A stretch of 64,000 nt of DNA from Ampullaceana balthica (GCA_944989445.1 CALYLW010000124.1:799001-863000), one strand, 5' to 3'; positions 35,300-47,897 are shown, counted from the stretch's first letter. Notes: generated from the letters alone by a model not told the origin. Program-made: numbers and translations.

Positions 35300-36470
35300 T
35301 CAACTAAATCTAATCCAAGGTCCAAACTAAAGATACAAGAGTCTTAGTTTACTTAGGACTTAGGAGTAATAATAAATGATAAATTATCATGGAATCCCCA
35401 TAATGTCAATGACGAAGTAATTTTAAAATCCAACAAAACCTTATGCTTAGGCTTTTTTTATAGAGAGACACTTTTATTTTTTTATATATGTAGTAAGAAA
35501 TTTAAACTAAAATGATGCTACCTTACTTATGTGAGACCAGTACTAGAATATGCATCTTATTCTTATGACTTATGTTTAGGACCCATCCATCAAAGAAAAC
35601 ATATATAAACTATAACTAAATCGAAAAAGAGCTGCCTTATTCATTACTAGAGAATAAGGCTGCAGAAATTTACAATTACTTAATCGATTAATCGTTAACA
35701 ATTTTATTTGATTACAAATAATTTGATCAATTAAAATTCGATTTAAATTTAAGAAAATATTTTGAATATTTTTTTTTCCAAGTCCAATTTATTAATGATT
35801 TATATTTTTTGTTACTTACATACTTTTCCCTCGTATTATTATTATTTATTTAGACATGCATATGCAAACAAAAGGTTTTTCTTCCTTATTTCTTGCATAA
35901 CAGAACAAATTTGCTGTGACACGTCACAAAATTTGGGAGCCATAGAATTGCCGATTTTGCAACAAAATGAATCGCGACTTAACGGGATCTATACATGCGT
36001 TATAAAAATATAATTTATCAAGATTAATCTATTAATTTTTTTTCCCCGATTAATCGAACACATTTTTTTAATCAGTACCAGCCCTACTAGAGAATATTCA
36101 AAATTGACAAGAGTAACACAAGATTAAGAGTCTAGAGATTAGAAGAACAAAGAGCAAAGTAGTAATAATACATAAGGGCATTAATTCTAACTTGGAAATA
36201 CAACACAAAGATAATCTAATACAAAACTTAGATAGACATAGGTATAAAGCACTTTTCTTATTCGGACTGCTAGAACAAACACATGCAAATTCTTGTTCTT
36301 CCTGTCTAGAATTTGGACGTGTAATCCGTTGCCTGATCAAACCCGGGAAACCAACATTCTGTCAACATCTAAAACTCTATTAAAAATGCAAGACTACGCA
36401 TAGTCTAGGACACAATAATCTTCTGTAATGAAGGAGTGTCTAAAATAGATAACATAAGATAATATGTCTA
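35300..36470 (+). pseudogene. old degraded copy of the LINE 3' half, split by a hAT element
   Basis: The left part (to 35654) matches the LINE: ttaggagt(aataat)aaatgat, atcatggaatccccat, gtactagaatatgcatct. The right part (36087-36460) continues with attcaaaattgacaagagta and ends ataatcttctgtaatgaagg. Many stops and indels make it much older than the copy at 31007. Confidence 0.85.
35655..36086. mobile_element. non-autonomous hAT element nested in the LINE copy
   Basis: The ends taaggctgcag and cagcccta resemble the element at 15149-15780. Perfect 8-bp duplications ctagagaa lie at 35647-35654 and 36087-36094. Subterminal attaatcg motifs are shared with that element. No transposase is left. 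Confidence 0.9.
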
Positions 36471-36869
36471 AATATAATACAAAGCTAAAATTTGATTTTT
36501 AACACAAGTATTTACTAAAATACAGCTTATTTGCTCTTCTTATGACTGGGGTTCTTTTTTAGGTGTCTTATGTATACATTACATGATTTTAGCATTTTTA
36601 TAAAAACATCTTGTTGTAGCCATTTCTTTTTACAGATGGCTTATCCTATTATGATTGGATAAAGTTTCTAATAGATCAGGGGTTCCCAACCTTTTTGTAC
36701 TCAAGAGCACATTATAAAATATCGGTAGGGTGGCGGGCACCAACTATTTTTAATCGACAAACTCCTTCCATAACTTCTCATTTTCCCATAATTATTTTCT
36801 TATATTCATAATGTAGTAATAAATAATAAACACAAATGTTTCAAAATAATACAATTATAATTCAAATTG

Positions 36870-38790
36870 CATACACAAATAGAAATATACTTATAAAACG
36901 TAAACAAAAAACACAAATGCAAAGAAAACATTTTACAAAAAAATAAAATGACATTATGTCAATGTGATCTTTGGCATTGCATATCATTGGCCAGTGCCTT
37001 AAATTAGGAGAGTAAGAGGATAATCCTGTTAGCAAACAATCATAAAGATGCTCATCGATGAGTCGAGATCTATATCTTGATTTTATTATGTTCATATTTG
37101 AAAACAATGATGCGCATAAATATATCGAACCGAAAATGTTTCAATTTTATATGCCACTTTTTTCAAAAATGGTAACTTTTCTCTGTCCACTGTATTCCGA
37201 AAGTCCTCTTATATTAAGGATTGTAGCAAAATATCATTCTTAATGTCCAAAATTTCTAACTCTAGTTCTTCTGTCTTACCTTGAACAAAATCTGCAATAC
37301 ATGCGACCATTTCAATTACATTTTTTGCAAGTAAAAGGATTGATACAGAAGGAAATAATTGGCTCGATATGTGTAAACTGCAAAAATCTCTCTTCAAACT
37401 GCTTTGTTAACTCTTGAAGATGCTTAATAACTAATGACTCGTTTAATTCATTGTTACCTAGCATTTTCTTTATGTTTGGGAAATGCACGAGAGAATATAT
37501 CTGCAGATGTGATAGCAACAAATCCAATTTAGCTTTAGATGACCTTACAGAGCGTATCATTTCAGCTATTTTTTGGTTTCCCTTGTAACTCCAAATTTAA
37601 AGAATTCAATTTTTCCATGATGTCTGCGAGAAGGTGACCCGTCAAAACGGCCCCTGACAAAACGGCCCCAACATAACGGCCCCGGTCAAAACGGCACAGG
37701 TCAAAACGGCCCTTGTCAAAATGGCCTCTGTCAAAACGGCCCCGGTCAAAACGGCCCCAAACAAATTGTTTACATTTTTCAACACAAAATTAATTTTTTT
37801 TTGCATTTTAACCTTTTGTCAACTTTTTCACCCTTAAAGAAAGTGGTCAAATTGTAAAATTATTTCTTGTGATGTTATTATATTATTTCTTCTTAACAAA
37901 CAATTGTGTCCTGGTGCCGTTTTGAGTAAAGTTTATAAAATTGTTTCTTGTGATGTCATTATTATTGTTTCTTGTGAACTAAACCTCACACTGAATCGGT
38001 AAGTAAAAATAGTAATATAATATTTGATTGTATTTTTTACTATAATAGTCGATCTATTAGTCAAGGGCCGTTTTGATCGGGGGCGTTTTGACAGGGGCCG
38101 TTTTGACAGGGGCTGTTTTGACCGTGGCCATTTTGACCGGGGCCGTTTTGACAGAGGCCATTTTGACAGGGGCCGTTTTGACCGGGGCCGTTTTGTCCGG
38201 GGCCGTTTTGTCGGTGAACCCTGCGAGAAATCCCAAATCAATCAGCCAGCGAGAGTCAGCTAGTTCATCATAATTTTCCTTTTTATCGTTTATAAATGTT
38301 TTTATTTCTTCAATTAAACTCACAAATCATGTAAGAACCTTTCCTTTACTGAGCCAACGTACTTCAGTATGCAGATAAGATCATGTTCTTTTATCTTCAG
38401 TATCTCCTAAAAGGGCCTAGAAAAGTCGGTGTTACAAAGGAGCTGCTCCAATAGAATTTATTATTTTTGTAACTATTTTCATAATGTGTTCAAATGGCAA
38501 TATTTTACAACACAGGGCTTCCTGGAGTATAATACAGTGGTAGGAAGTAACCTTTGAAAATTATTCATCCTTCTTGCAGAGGGCAATAAATCCTTTGTTT
38601 TTACCTACCATTGCTGGTTCCCCATCGGTGGTTATCGCAGATAGCTTGTGCAAAGGCATATTTATTGACTTGGTGTATGTCCTGAATGTATTATAAATAT
38701 CCTCACCCCTTATCTGTCCTGTGTCTACAAGGAGTGATGTGAAAATAGCATTCCCTGTTCCAGGCTAGCGTGAAGTTTGCAGTCTGGCTA
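36870..38790 (-). pseudogene. hAT transposase pseudogene (GTF2IRD2/ZBED-like type)
   Basis: Read right to left, the fragments follow the family order: TTDGEPAMVGKNKGFIALC, SYHCIILQEALCCKILPFEH, TEVRWLSKGKVL, SLIEEIKTFINDKKENY, LADSRWLIDLGFLA, then after the inserted element DIMEKLNSLNLELQGK, and at the end ASLFSNMNIIKSRYRS and LIDEHLYDCL, the hATC dimerisation region. Stops and frameshifts separate the blocks. Similar genes have been domesticated in vertebrates, but this copy is clearly broken. Confidence 0.85.
37633..38220. mobile_element. foldback element with arrays of gtcaaaacggcc, Mutator-like
   Basis: The left arm, 37633-37770, has about eight variants of gtcaaaacggcccc; the right arm, 38065-38220, has about eleven in inverse orientation. 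The outer ends ggtgaccc and ggtgaacc are inverted equivalents. A perfect 9-bp duplication, ctgcgagaa, flanks it at 37624-37632 and 38221-38229. Nine-bp duplications with long, subrepeat-built terminal arms are characteristic of Mutator-like elements; without a transposase that class is inferred. Confidence 0.85.
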
Positions 38791-39048
38791 GCAGCTTGAC
38801 AAGTTGCGACAAGTACTGTCATCAAAGGAACCACTCATACATACAATATGGCAAACATATGAATGTATTTAATAAACCTAGGCACTCAAAACAATTAAAA
38901 CTCTAAAAAATAAATAAAAATAATTCACATTTTTAATTAATGTTTATGAAAAAATTATGTCTCTGTCGAATAGTGGCGGGCACATACGAATCGTTCCACG
39001 GGCGCCATGGTGCCCGCGGGCACGGGGTTGGGAACCCCTGTATTAGAT

Positions 39049-39910
39049 TATGATTAAGTTTTTCTCCCTGGCTTTCTGAACATATTTTTTTTTAATAAAC
39101 ATTTGCATTAACAATGAAAAGAGAAACACTATCTAGAGAAATATAATCTTTTATCTACTAATTTTCCATGAGTAACTATTACAGCTTTTCAAAATTGAGT
39201 AAGAAAAGCACATGTTTGTCTAAAAAACTAGTTGTTAGTTAAATTGACATTTTGAAGCGGGTAACCACATTTATTAATTTACTTGAGTTTATAACTATTT
39301 TATTAAAGTCTCATATAACAGCTATCCATACCTTCATTACTCAACACTTCAAAAGCAGATTATCAGAGCTATAATTAAATGTGTTGAAATGGATGATCTA
39401 TGTACTTAACGAGGAGATATGTTTTCACACACAAGCCCATCCCAGGTCCTAACGATCCAATAAACTACCTTCCAAGACACAAACATTTATCAATCTTTAA
39501 CCTTAAAATCTACAAATTAATTCTCGTCTCAGTCACCTAAAACCAATGTCCCCTCTCTGAAAACATTCCAGTTATACAATAACACATCACCATTGCCAAG
39601 CTCATCTCCACTGTGTAGCACCACGTTGAGTCTACCTAACAAATACCAGATTATTATACAAACCCAATTATACCTACAAAAAAAACAGGTAAAAATGGTA
39701 ATAAAATTCTTATATCCTTTTTAATTTGTTCATAATATTAGCATTAAGTAATACATATAATTAGGAAACAATCTTATTCGTGTTAGTTCAATCATTTGAG
39801 TATTCATGGTAATCATTTATTTAATTTTTGGGGAACATTTCTTAGTGCCTCTAAATATAGTATGATAATTCTTTTTATGACTCATATTGTGCCTGTAAAT
39901 ATGTATGTAT
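39049..39910. other. intergenic, nothing recognised
   Basis: AT-rich sequence without repeats or exons that I can support. Confidence 0.6.
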
Positions 39911-40114
39911 TTATGTAAGTGGGTGTGTTTCAGGTGCTTTCAATGAAGGTTTAAATACATTGAATGATACTAAAGAATTGTGTTGCTCTTTCAAGCCTGG
40001 TATTAATGTTACTATTAATAGCTTGTCAAACTCAAGCAAATCTATAAGTGCATGGGCTAGTTCTGGATTATTGATTTCTTTCAATTCATTTCTTTGCAGT
40101 CTTGCTCTGGCACA
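39911..40114 (-). CDS. possible terminal exon or ORF, unidentified
   Basis: The frame encodes ARLQRNELKEINNPELAHAL followed by a leucine-rich helix-like stretch and ends HPLT-stop at 39911. A possible acceptor, catgtgccag/agcaag, lies at its 5' side, though the same frame stays open to 40255. Amphipathic composition looks genuine, but I do not recognise a family. It would be antisense to, and just upstream of, the kelch gene. Confidence 0.3.
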   Translation of the reverse strand, partial: CARARLQRNELKEINNPELAHALIDLLEFDKLLIVTLIPGLKEQHNSLVSFNVFKPSLKAPETHPLT

Positions 40115-40409
40115 TGTCCATAGCACAGGCAAGAAATTTAATATTTTGAAATTTATTTTAGTTAAAATATTTAGGATAATAAAAAGGATGTATTCATCAT
40201 TATACTCTTTCTGCCCGATGAACACGTTAGAATGTTTCATATATGTCTTAACCATAAAAAAAAATATTTAAAAAAAATTTATTTAAAAAATTTAAATTAA
40301 ATATTATAATGGTTCATAATTTAAATTATAAACTGTGTCGAGATTCATGATTAAAGAAATCTATGAATATTTTTCAGGTTCCTCAGGATATTAAAGTGTA
40401 AGAAACTCG

Positions 40410-43400
40410 ATGAAAGTCAACCACTGTGAACTAAACTCATGTCAACAGTTTCAGTGGTTGCGTATCTCTTGTGAAGGAAACAAAGATGTCAGAGAGACTA
40501 CGGATAAGGTCAAGTCCATTGGTAGCGATGGAAAGGGAGTGGCAGGGTATCCTCGGGGAAGGTTTCATCATGCTGCATGTGTTCATGAAAAATTTGTGTA
40601 TATATTCGGGGGGAAAGACAGATATTCACCCCTTAAAGATTTCTGGAGAGTGGATATAGGTAAGCCATGAGTGTTGTACAGTTATGATTCATGATAACTT
40701 TCTAAGAGTAGTAAATGGTTAATTAAAAAAATTTGTTGATACATATGCAGGATTTTACTTTGTTTAGAGAGTTAAAGATATTATAATTGTTTTTTTTTAC
40801 CAGTGTGCCATAAAATACTAAAAATCATTTTAACAAGATGTCCACACTGTCACCCTATATTTTTATTTTCATTTTTATTAAAAGAACTCTAAGAAAATAT
40901 ATATACTCGTATGTATAAAATAGTTTCTTTAATTTGTTACATTTGTTTAATTATTTATGTCTGAAAATAGCTTCTCAAAAATGGGAACAGATTGAAGTTA
41001 AACAATCAAAGCTTCCTCACCTCCAAGGTCATACAATGTTGTCTTATAAGGTATTTACATTTTGCATGTATTCTTAACACAGTCTCTTTTCTCAAATATT
41101 TTCTAAAGACTGAGTATCATGTAATTCAGTAAGATACACACTTTTTAAACAGAATTATTTCTTTGCTTTGGAATGATCCAGAAATTTTTCACATTTAATC
41201 ACTATTTTATAAATACATTTAAATTATTTCAGTACGAGCTCTTGATATTTGGGGGGACTTTTTGTGATACGAATGAGGAAGCACCACTTTGGATGTTTAA
41301 CACAGGTAATTTTAATGAGACTATAAAAAAAATATTGCATGTTTGTTTGGTATCTTTTCAAGGCCTAACTCAGTTGAATACATAATTAATAGATAATTAT
41401 TTTATTTTTATCAAGATATCAACTTTGTTCGAAAATGGTCTGAATCTGGTGTAGCTCAGCCTTGTGGAAGGAGAGAACATTCAGCTGTGATTTACAAAAA
41501 CTCCATGTACATTTATGGGGGATTTTTTGATAATTCTGGTTCTACAGATGAATTTTGGGTATTTAACATTGGTGAGTTGCATTTTTTTTTAATTACCTTT
41601 TTCAATTTATTGCTCATCTCATTTGTCTTTGATAGATGAGCAGAGTGATGATCAATGATGTCTACTCTAAATGACATCAAAAATCAGTTTTCTGGTTTCT
41701 TTGTACTTCATCTAGGTAGTTTTGTTTGTATTTAATAAGTACTATCCACTTTTTCTTTTTACATAATTTTTTTTTCCCAAATGGTGCACATTGCTGTAAC
41801 TTTTTAAGTTTTATTTTAACAGTATTATTTAAATTTGCGCAGAGGAAGAATTGTGGCAGTTGATCCCACGTCACAAACCGGGGAAGAGACACGGACATGT
41901 AGCTGTGGTTGTATCCAACAACATGTGGCTACATGGGGGGATGAAAGAGCTTACAGCCTTAGCTGATTTTTGGGCCTTTAATTTCTGTAAGTTCAACAAT
42001 CAACTATTTGTTTCTTTTTTTTTAAACTCCTTTCATTTCCATAACAATAGGAATACTTAAACATATCTTTCACCATTTTCAAGGACTTTAAATTATGATT
42101 TTGACCTTTTAAAAAGTTTTTGTGTTACTACAAAAATGTACCTTTTATGGCAACTACTATACACAACACTAAAGAAAAATTCCCAACAACCTTTTTTTCT
42201 GTAGCCGTTTGCAACTCCCTAGGTTTAACAACTAAAAATTTTTGTCAAGTAAGCTTCATGTTCATCATTCTGATTGTAGAAAAGAGGTAAGGGTAAACAA
42301 AAAATCAAGTACTCAATGTTTTACCCATCTTATATCAGTAGAAATTAAATTGGTGCGTTTTGTTTATTCAAATTCATCCATTCAACTGAATAAACTGCAC
42401 TTCTATAAATATGCTTGTTTGCTTATTTATACTACCAAGACTGTTTCTATTATTTAAAAAATATGTGCTACAATTTACTTGATTGTATTGAACTGTATTC
42501 AATTCAAAATTTCTTTTGAAAGCTAGAAAATATATTTTTATAGAAGTTTTTGATAGGGGAAAAAACAAGGCTGAAATAAGAAAGGGTCAAGTGGGAAAAT
42601 CAGGGCTCATGATTTTTAAATTCAGATCACTTTGATCATAACTTAACCATTTTGGGAAAGACTAAGATATTTCTTGTGAACTGAAACCAGTTATTTCCAC
42701 CCTTAACTGCTTTCAGTGACATTCACTCAATTACCGTCAACGCTAAACTTAGTTGTTTTTTTTTCATTTTCCTAGAAGTTTGTTTTAAATTGCAAGTATT
42801 GTACCAAATGATTATGTGGCACATGCTTATCATTTAATCAGTTATCCGACCCTCTGTGAAAAAAGTTTGTTGACCCCTGGTCTAAATGAACAGGGCCAAT
42901 CAAAATTTAAATTTTTAATTAACCTAGTTGCTAAACATGTTCTATTCACATTTTAGCAATGTGTACCTGGACCAAAATCAAAGGTGTGGGGATGAGTCCA
43001 ACACTGTCAAATCATACTGCTCATGTGGTGAGAATTTCTACATTGGTTCATTGTAATTAGCTGGATATATTATTATTTTAAAGTGATTTTCTTTTCATTT
43101 TAAAAACTCTGCATTTGTCTCAAAAAGAAGTTTCAAATTTTTTATGTTTAGACTTTTTATCTTAACCATATTATATATTTAAAAATCCTTTTTTTTTAAA
43201 ACTATTTTTGAAAAATCATGACATTTTCAGTTTGATAACTCACTAATATTGCTTGGAGGCACAAAAGCTGGTCAACTCATGCATGATATCTGGATATTTA
43301 GATTCGGTGAGATGAGTTATCATTTATAGTTTTAACAGGTTATTTAAAAAATAAAAGCAGTGAAAAATTTAGGCTCAAAAAAACATTTTCTTTACAACAT

Positions 43401-45253
43401 TGAAGGCAATATTCATAAGAAGTGTAAAGAGTTGATTTGTTAATGCATTATACATTTTTTTTCACTTTTATACATAATTATCTTTTTCAGTTGTAATTTA
43501 TTTCTTTGTAACTCTAAACACACGTTTATAGATTTGCTTATACTCAGTAAATTTTACCCATGATATTATTACCCATATTTTAGTTTTTCAAAATCCAAAT
43601 TACATTCTTGATTAACTTTCAGACACAGAAACCTGGAAACAAGTAACCACTCAATATGGGGATGTCTACCCCCCTTTATCACTCCATGCCTCAGTCCTCC
43701 TACAAGCATCAAAAATGCTGGCAACAACTGAAGACCAAACACGGTCAGTGCCGTTGTTGGGGAAAAATACTGCTCTATCCATAGTGGAAGCTGTGAGGCC
43801 TAAAACAAGCCCAGCAATGAATGCAGCGGATATCAGCTCTCCAAGCACTAGACAAGAAATAATCACCACCGTTGATATACTTCAAATGGAGAACATAGAT
43901 GGAGCCACCAAAGAAGAGGAAAGAGGTGATAGATTTAGTTTATGTGCAGAAGCAGAAACATCATTCAGCACAACGGCCTGTAGAAGTGGTGAAAACATCA
44001 ACAATGATTTAGATTATAGAAAGATTATTTTGGGTGGTGTGCTGGAAAAAAGTCAGAGGGAGACAACCAGGAGAGTGAGGCCAGCTTCTGTTGAACACAG
44101 CAGCGATGATCTCCCCTTGCTGCAACGATTTCATTCTGTTGTTTCCGATGTTGACATGGGAGAAAATAATATGTCTTTAACAATATCAGATGAAAAGGTT
44201 GATATCTCTAGAGAATCAGACTCATTTGACGAAAATATTTTCAACACATTTACAAATGTTGACAGTAATGCCACCACAGCAAAAGGTTCAAGTCCCTGTG
44301 TTTTACCAGGTTCATCTTTGTATGTTGTGCCCAGAAAATGTGATAACAAATATCAAGTACAAAAATCAACTTCAAAAATGTTTTATAAAAAGAAAGATAA
44401 TACTCAAGCTTCCAAAATAGGCTCAGAAGTCACTAATCATCAGTTTGTGAATCCGTATTACATGGAGTTGTATGATGATAAACGGCAAACAGATTCAGAG
44501 TCATCATCGTTTTCTCAGAACAGTTTGATTAATATTCAAAGTGACACAGTCAGTTTTGAACCAAGAAAATTTACAATGGTACATAAGGATAAAACATTAC
44601 CTGACTTGGCCAAAAAATCAGAGGACTTAACAATTGAAGATTTAGAATTTTGTGATATTGAGCAGCTGTTTCAAAATGTGAAATTAACATCTGCTTTAAC
44701 TTCATCTGAAGGCTCGTTGAGAGATATAAGCAACGTCCCACACCATGTTTCAGAGAAAGAGTTTAACTGTGGGATGAACAAACGGCTTTCTGAATCTTGT
44801 GGAAATTTGATCCCTTATTGTGTTCCAAAAGATCCTCAGGAATATTTGCCTGGTTTTGACAAGAAATTGGCTGGTGACCTAAGCTGTGAAGAGAAGCAAA
44901 TATTTTTCAAGACTGTATCTAATAATGAAGCCAAAACCACTACTAGCCTTAACCATTCTGTGAAAGTAGATGAAAGACTCCTCTATGAAGCTAATCATCG
45001 TTCTAAAGGTACCCAAACATCTTTTAAAACTGAAAACACCACAAAGTACAATCACTTCTTAACATCAAAACCAAGGGGAGAAATTATTGTCTCCACTGTT
45101 CAAGACTGTTCTGCTAAGGCAGCCACTTCCACACCTGCTAAAAATAGTGTCTTGGGAGATTCTGAGCTTTGTATTGTTCTTATTGGTGGACTAACAGATG
45201 AACCAAGTTTTAAGATAGAACCATTAAAAATGTGGAAATGCCATATTTATTGA
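40410..45253 (+). CDS. kelch-repeat beta-propeller protein with long internal insert
   Basis: Coding exons are 40410-40659, 40971-41050, 41233-41305, 41416-41571, 41843-41986, 42957-43027, 43231-43306 and 43623-45253. Phases close exactly (2481 nt, 826 residues). An acceptor at 40377 implies a further 5' non-coding exon. Kelch blades show the expected GG doublet and following aromatic: YIFGGKD, LIFGGTF, YIYGGFF, WLHGGMK and LILLGGTK, each with a W about 20-35 residues later. A sixth blade starts as PPLSLHASVLLQ (about residue 300), is interrupted by roughly 480 polar, Ser/Thr/Asp-rich residues, and resumes as LCIVLIGGL...MWKCHIY at the C-terminus. Kelch propellers are protein-binding scaffolds, and no catalytic or BTB domain is seen. 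I cannot assign a named orthologue. Confidence 0.9.
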
Positions 45254-45930
45254 TGCAATAGTGTTAATGTATTTCTTTATATTGTAATTGGGATAGGAGT
45301 TTAGGATAACTACAGAGTTCATGATACTCTTTATTAGTTCTGAATTAACTGCTTCTATCCTAAATGATTATTATCATACATATTAATGTAAATTTTATAC
45401 AATGAATATCCTTGTAACTACTTTTAAACAAAAAATTCTTACTCAGTTTTAAAATATATTTCTTAGATCTTAAACTTTTATTTGTCTTTATCTTATGAAA
45501 TTAATGACCACACTTGACCTCTATTTCTAATCCCTTGTTTGAATACCTTCTTGTATTATGTGTTCAATACATCTCAAATCTTTTATTGGAATTTTCTGTT
45601 TGATTATGTTTATAAAATATTTCTCTCCCAAAATCTAAGTTGCATGCTTACTTTAACCCAAATAACTGCATTCTTTTAATTGCTGTAAGTTAAAGAATTG
45701 TTTCTTTCTCCAACATATCTTTCAATTCATATCAAGGATTTTTTTGTTTACTATTTATATTCAGGGTGCTTTCTACCGCAGACCTCATTCATTAAAAATC
45801 TGTTAAAATCACAATTTGCCAAAACAACCATTAAGAAACAAATGTATTTGTTTGGGACCCCTTCGTTTAAATAAGTTAATAACTTTTAAATTCTAATTAT
45901 TATTATTCTTGTTTACAGCTTTATGATTAC
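45254..45930. other. 3' flank of the kelch gene
   Basis: AT-rich, presumably the 3' UTR followed by intergenic DNA. I could not fix a polyadenylation site. Confidence 0.5.
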
Positions 45931-46085
45931 AATTTCTTCCATTTCATAAGATTTCAGATTAAGTTTTTTTTATGTCAGTTTCTGCACTCAAGCTTTGTAG
46001 TTTGTGCTCAATGTGGATTGCTCTTTTGCTTTTAGGGATGTACCTAAACTTTAAGCTGAATCATATTTCTTATAGTAGCAGAAAA
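45931..46085 (+). repeat. segment duplicated at 52226-52600 (empty form)
   Basis: It shares acaatttcttcc, gagatttcagattaag-like words, atgtcagtttctgcactc, gctttgtagtttgtg, cttttgcttttagggatgta and cctaaactttaagctgaat with the second copy, which carries a SINE after agggatgta. Here the sequence is continuous. Confidence 0.85.
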
Positions 46086-46375
46086 CATTGGAGCTTTGGT
46101 GATTTATTATTTACCTATTTCCCCACATATATTTTAATGGCTCCTTCAAAAGTAATGTTTCTTCATTTACTTCTTTAAAGAAAACAACTTTTTTTCACAT
46201 TCAAAATTATGGAGTTTTATAGCAAGGTACTTGGCATAAGAGAATTGAAAATTGTTTTCAAAAGTTGTTTTACAAGACATATAGGAAAACGTTTGTTCCT
46301 CCGTTTATATTTCTAGCACTACAGACCTGAATTTCAGTGCACCACTTACTCTCAAGATGTTAATATGGATGTTGT

Positions 46376-46654
46376 CTTGTCTTATGTCTTATCTATACAG
46401 ACGCTCCTTCTATGCAGAAGATAGTTGCGTCCACAGACCATGAGAGATGATCTGTTTTGGCAAGTTATTCAGCGTTCACAGGCCACGGCTTTGTGGGTTC
46501 CACGCATTACCCAGCCGCCTAACTACATGTAGTGTTAGGTACCCATTCGGAGCGGGGTGACTCAGGGACGCCCTAGGTCCCGGGAACAAACCCTTGCCTT
46601 CACACGGATTCGAACCCGTGACCATCAGTGCGCTGCCACTCGACCACCGCGTTC
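46376..46654 (-). mobile_element. tRNA-derived SINE with LINE-related tail
   Basis: In reverse complement it has A box tggtcgagtggc and B box ggttcgaatcc, then a conserved middle (gaatgggtacctaaca, aggcggctggg, gcgtggaaccc), then cttctgcatagaaggagcgt and an agataagac tail. The flanks share atgttgt at 46369-46375 and 46655-46661, a short target duplication. The tail is nearly the LINE 3' end, consistent with borrowing that LINE's reverse transcriptase. Confidence 0.9.
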
Positions 46655-47897
46655 ATGTTGTATATTCAACTCTCATACTGCAAAAATATTTTTTTTAAAA
46701 TTGCAGTAAATAGTCAACAAACCTTGATTCAACAACAGTTTAGCCATTTTTTAAATATAAAATCATTTTAAAATATATTTTATTGCTGCTGGATAAAATA
46801 TTCTAAATCTAAGGCATACATGTTGTATTTTAAAAAGTAAAATGTAGGCATTTTGTTGTCCTCTGAGGCACCCCCACTTAACACTTCTTCCCACTATGAT
46901 TTCATTGGCATGAATTTCATCAAATTCCCAAAGAAACCATTACGACTGTGCTCAATTCAGGGGTGATGGACAACATAAAACCTAATTGTGTAAACTTCCC
47001 TATGTTAACCAAACAATTATATCAAAAACAAATAATGAGCACTCACAATTTCAAGCATACTAAATAGAAAGGCACAAAACAGTACAACATTCAATAATAT
47101 GTTGTTTTTTATTTTAAGCTTTACTGAATTTAATATGACACTTAAAAAAATAATTTTAATTAATCTATTGGCAAAAACTGTTCATGAGCATAATTAACAT
47201 TTATTTTGTTTCAGAATGAGCATAATTATAATATTATATTTTAATACAGATTAAGATTTAAATAATACATGTATATACCAAAACAAATATGAAAATTGAT
47301 TACTATATATATCTATATATAAAGAGCATAAAATGCTTATCCTTTCAATTTTACATACAGATATGATAATTTCAAGCCTTAAAAATGGTTTATATTCATT
47401 TCACTTAGATTCTTAATCATTTTTTACCACAGATTCTTAAAGGGCATTAATATGTCTATCAGAAACTCCAGTTTTCCATCTTCCTACCTCTCATTATTTA
47501 TGTTTGCCAAACTGTATTTACTTATTTTTTAATGGGAAACATTATTATTTGATGTTCTAATAAAATTATAAACTTGATGTTTATTTCCTTCATTGAAATT
47601 GTAAATGACAGAAATGTTTTTCCAGATTTCCCTAAGATTTAATTATATTATTTGTTGCAAAATACATTTTTACTCAATACTAATGTCCTATGACAATAAA
47701 TCTTTACTTGAATAAGGCAACTAATTATTATTTAAATGCATATATATAGGACTTGTTATTTCTTAGCATTATTTATAGTTGTTGAACAAGAATTGAAATT
47801 GATTATTATCTTTTTAGCATAGTAAATTACTTTTTATTTTTTTTATTTAATCTTATGTTATTGGTATTATAAAATGCTTATGTTACTGAAAACTTAG

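Larger units (their letters stand above)
36677..39040 (-). mobile_element. hAT transposon with decayed transposase
   Basis: The inverted ends caggggttcccaacc and ggttgggaacccctg bound 2.36 kb. The flanking 8-mers taatagat and tattagat differ at one base. The interior encodes a minus-strand hAT transposase remnant, interrupted by a foldback element. Terminal repeats plus coding remnant mark it as a formerly autonomous copy. Confidence 0.88.

Noticed and set aside
42830..42890. A complete hAT element in the kelch gene intron
   Set aside because: Only one terminus-like phrase (gtttgttgacccctgg) is present, so at most it is a fragment.
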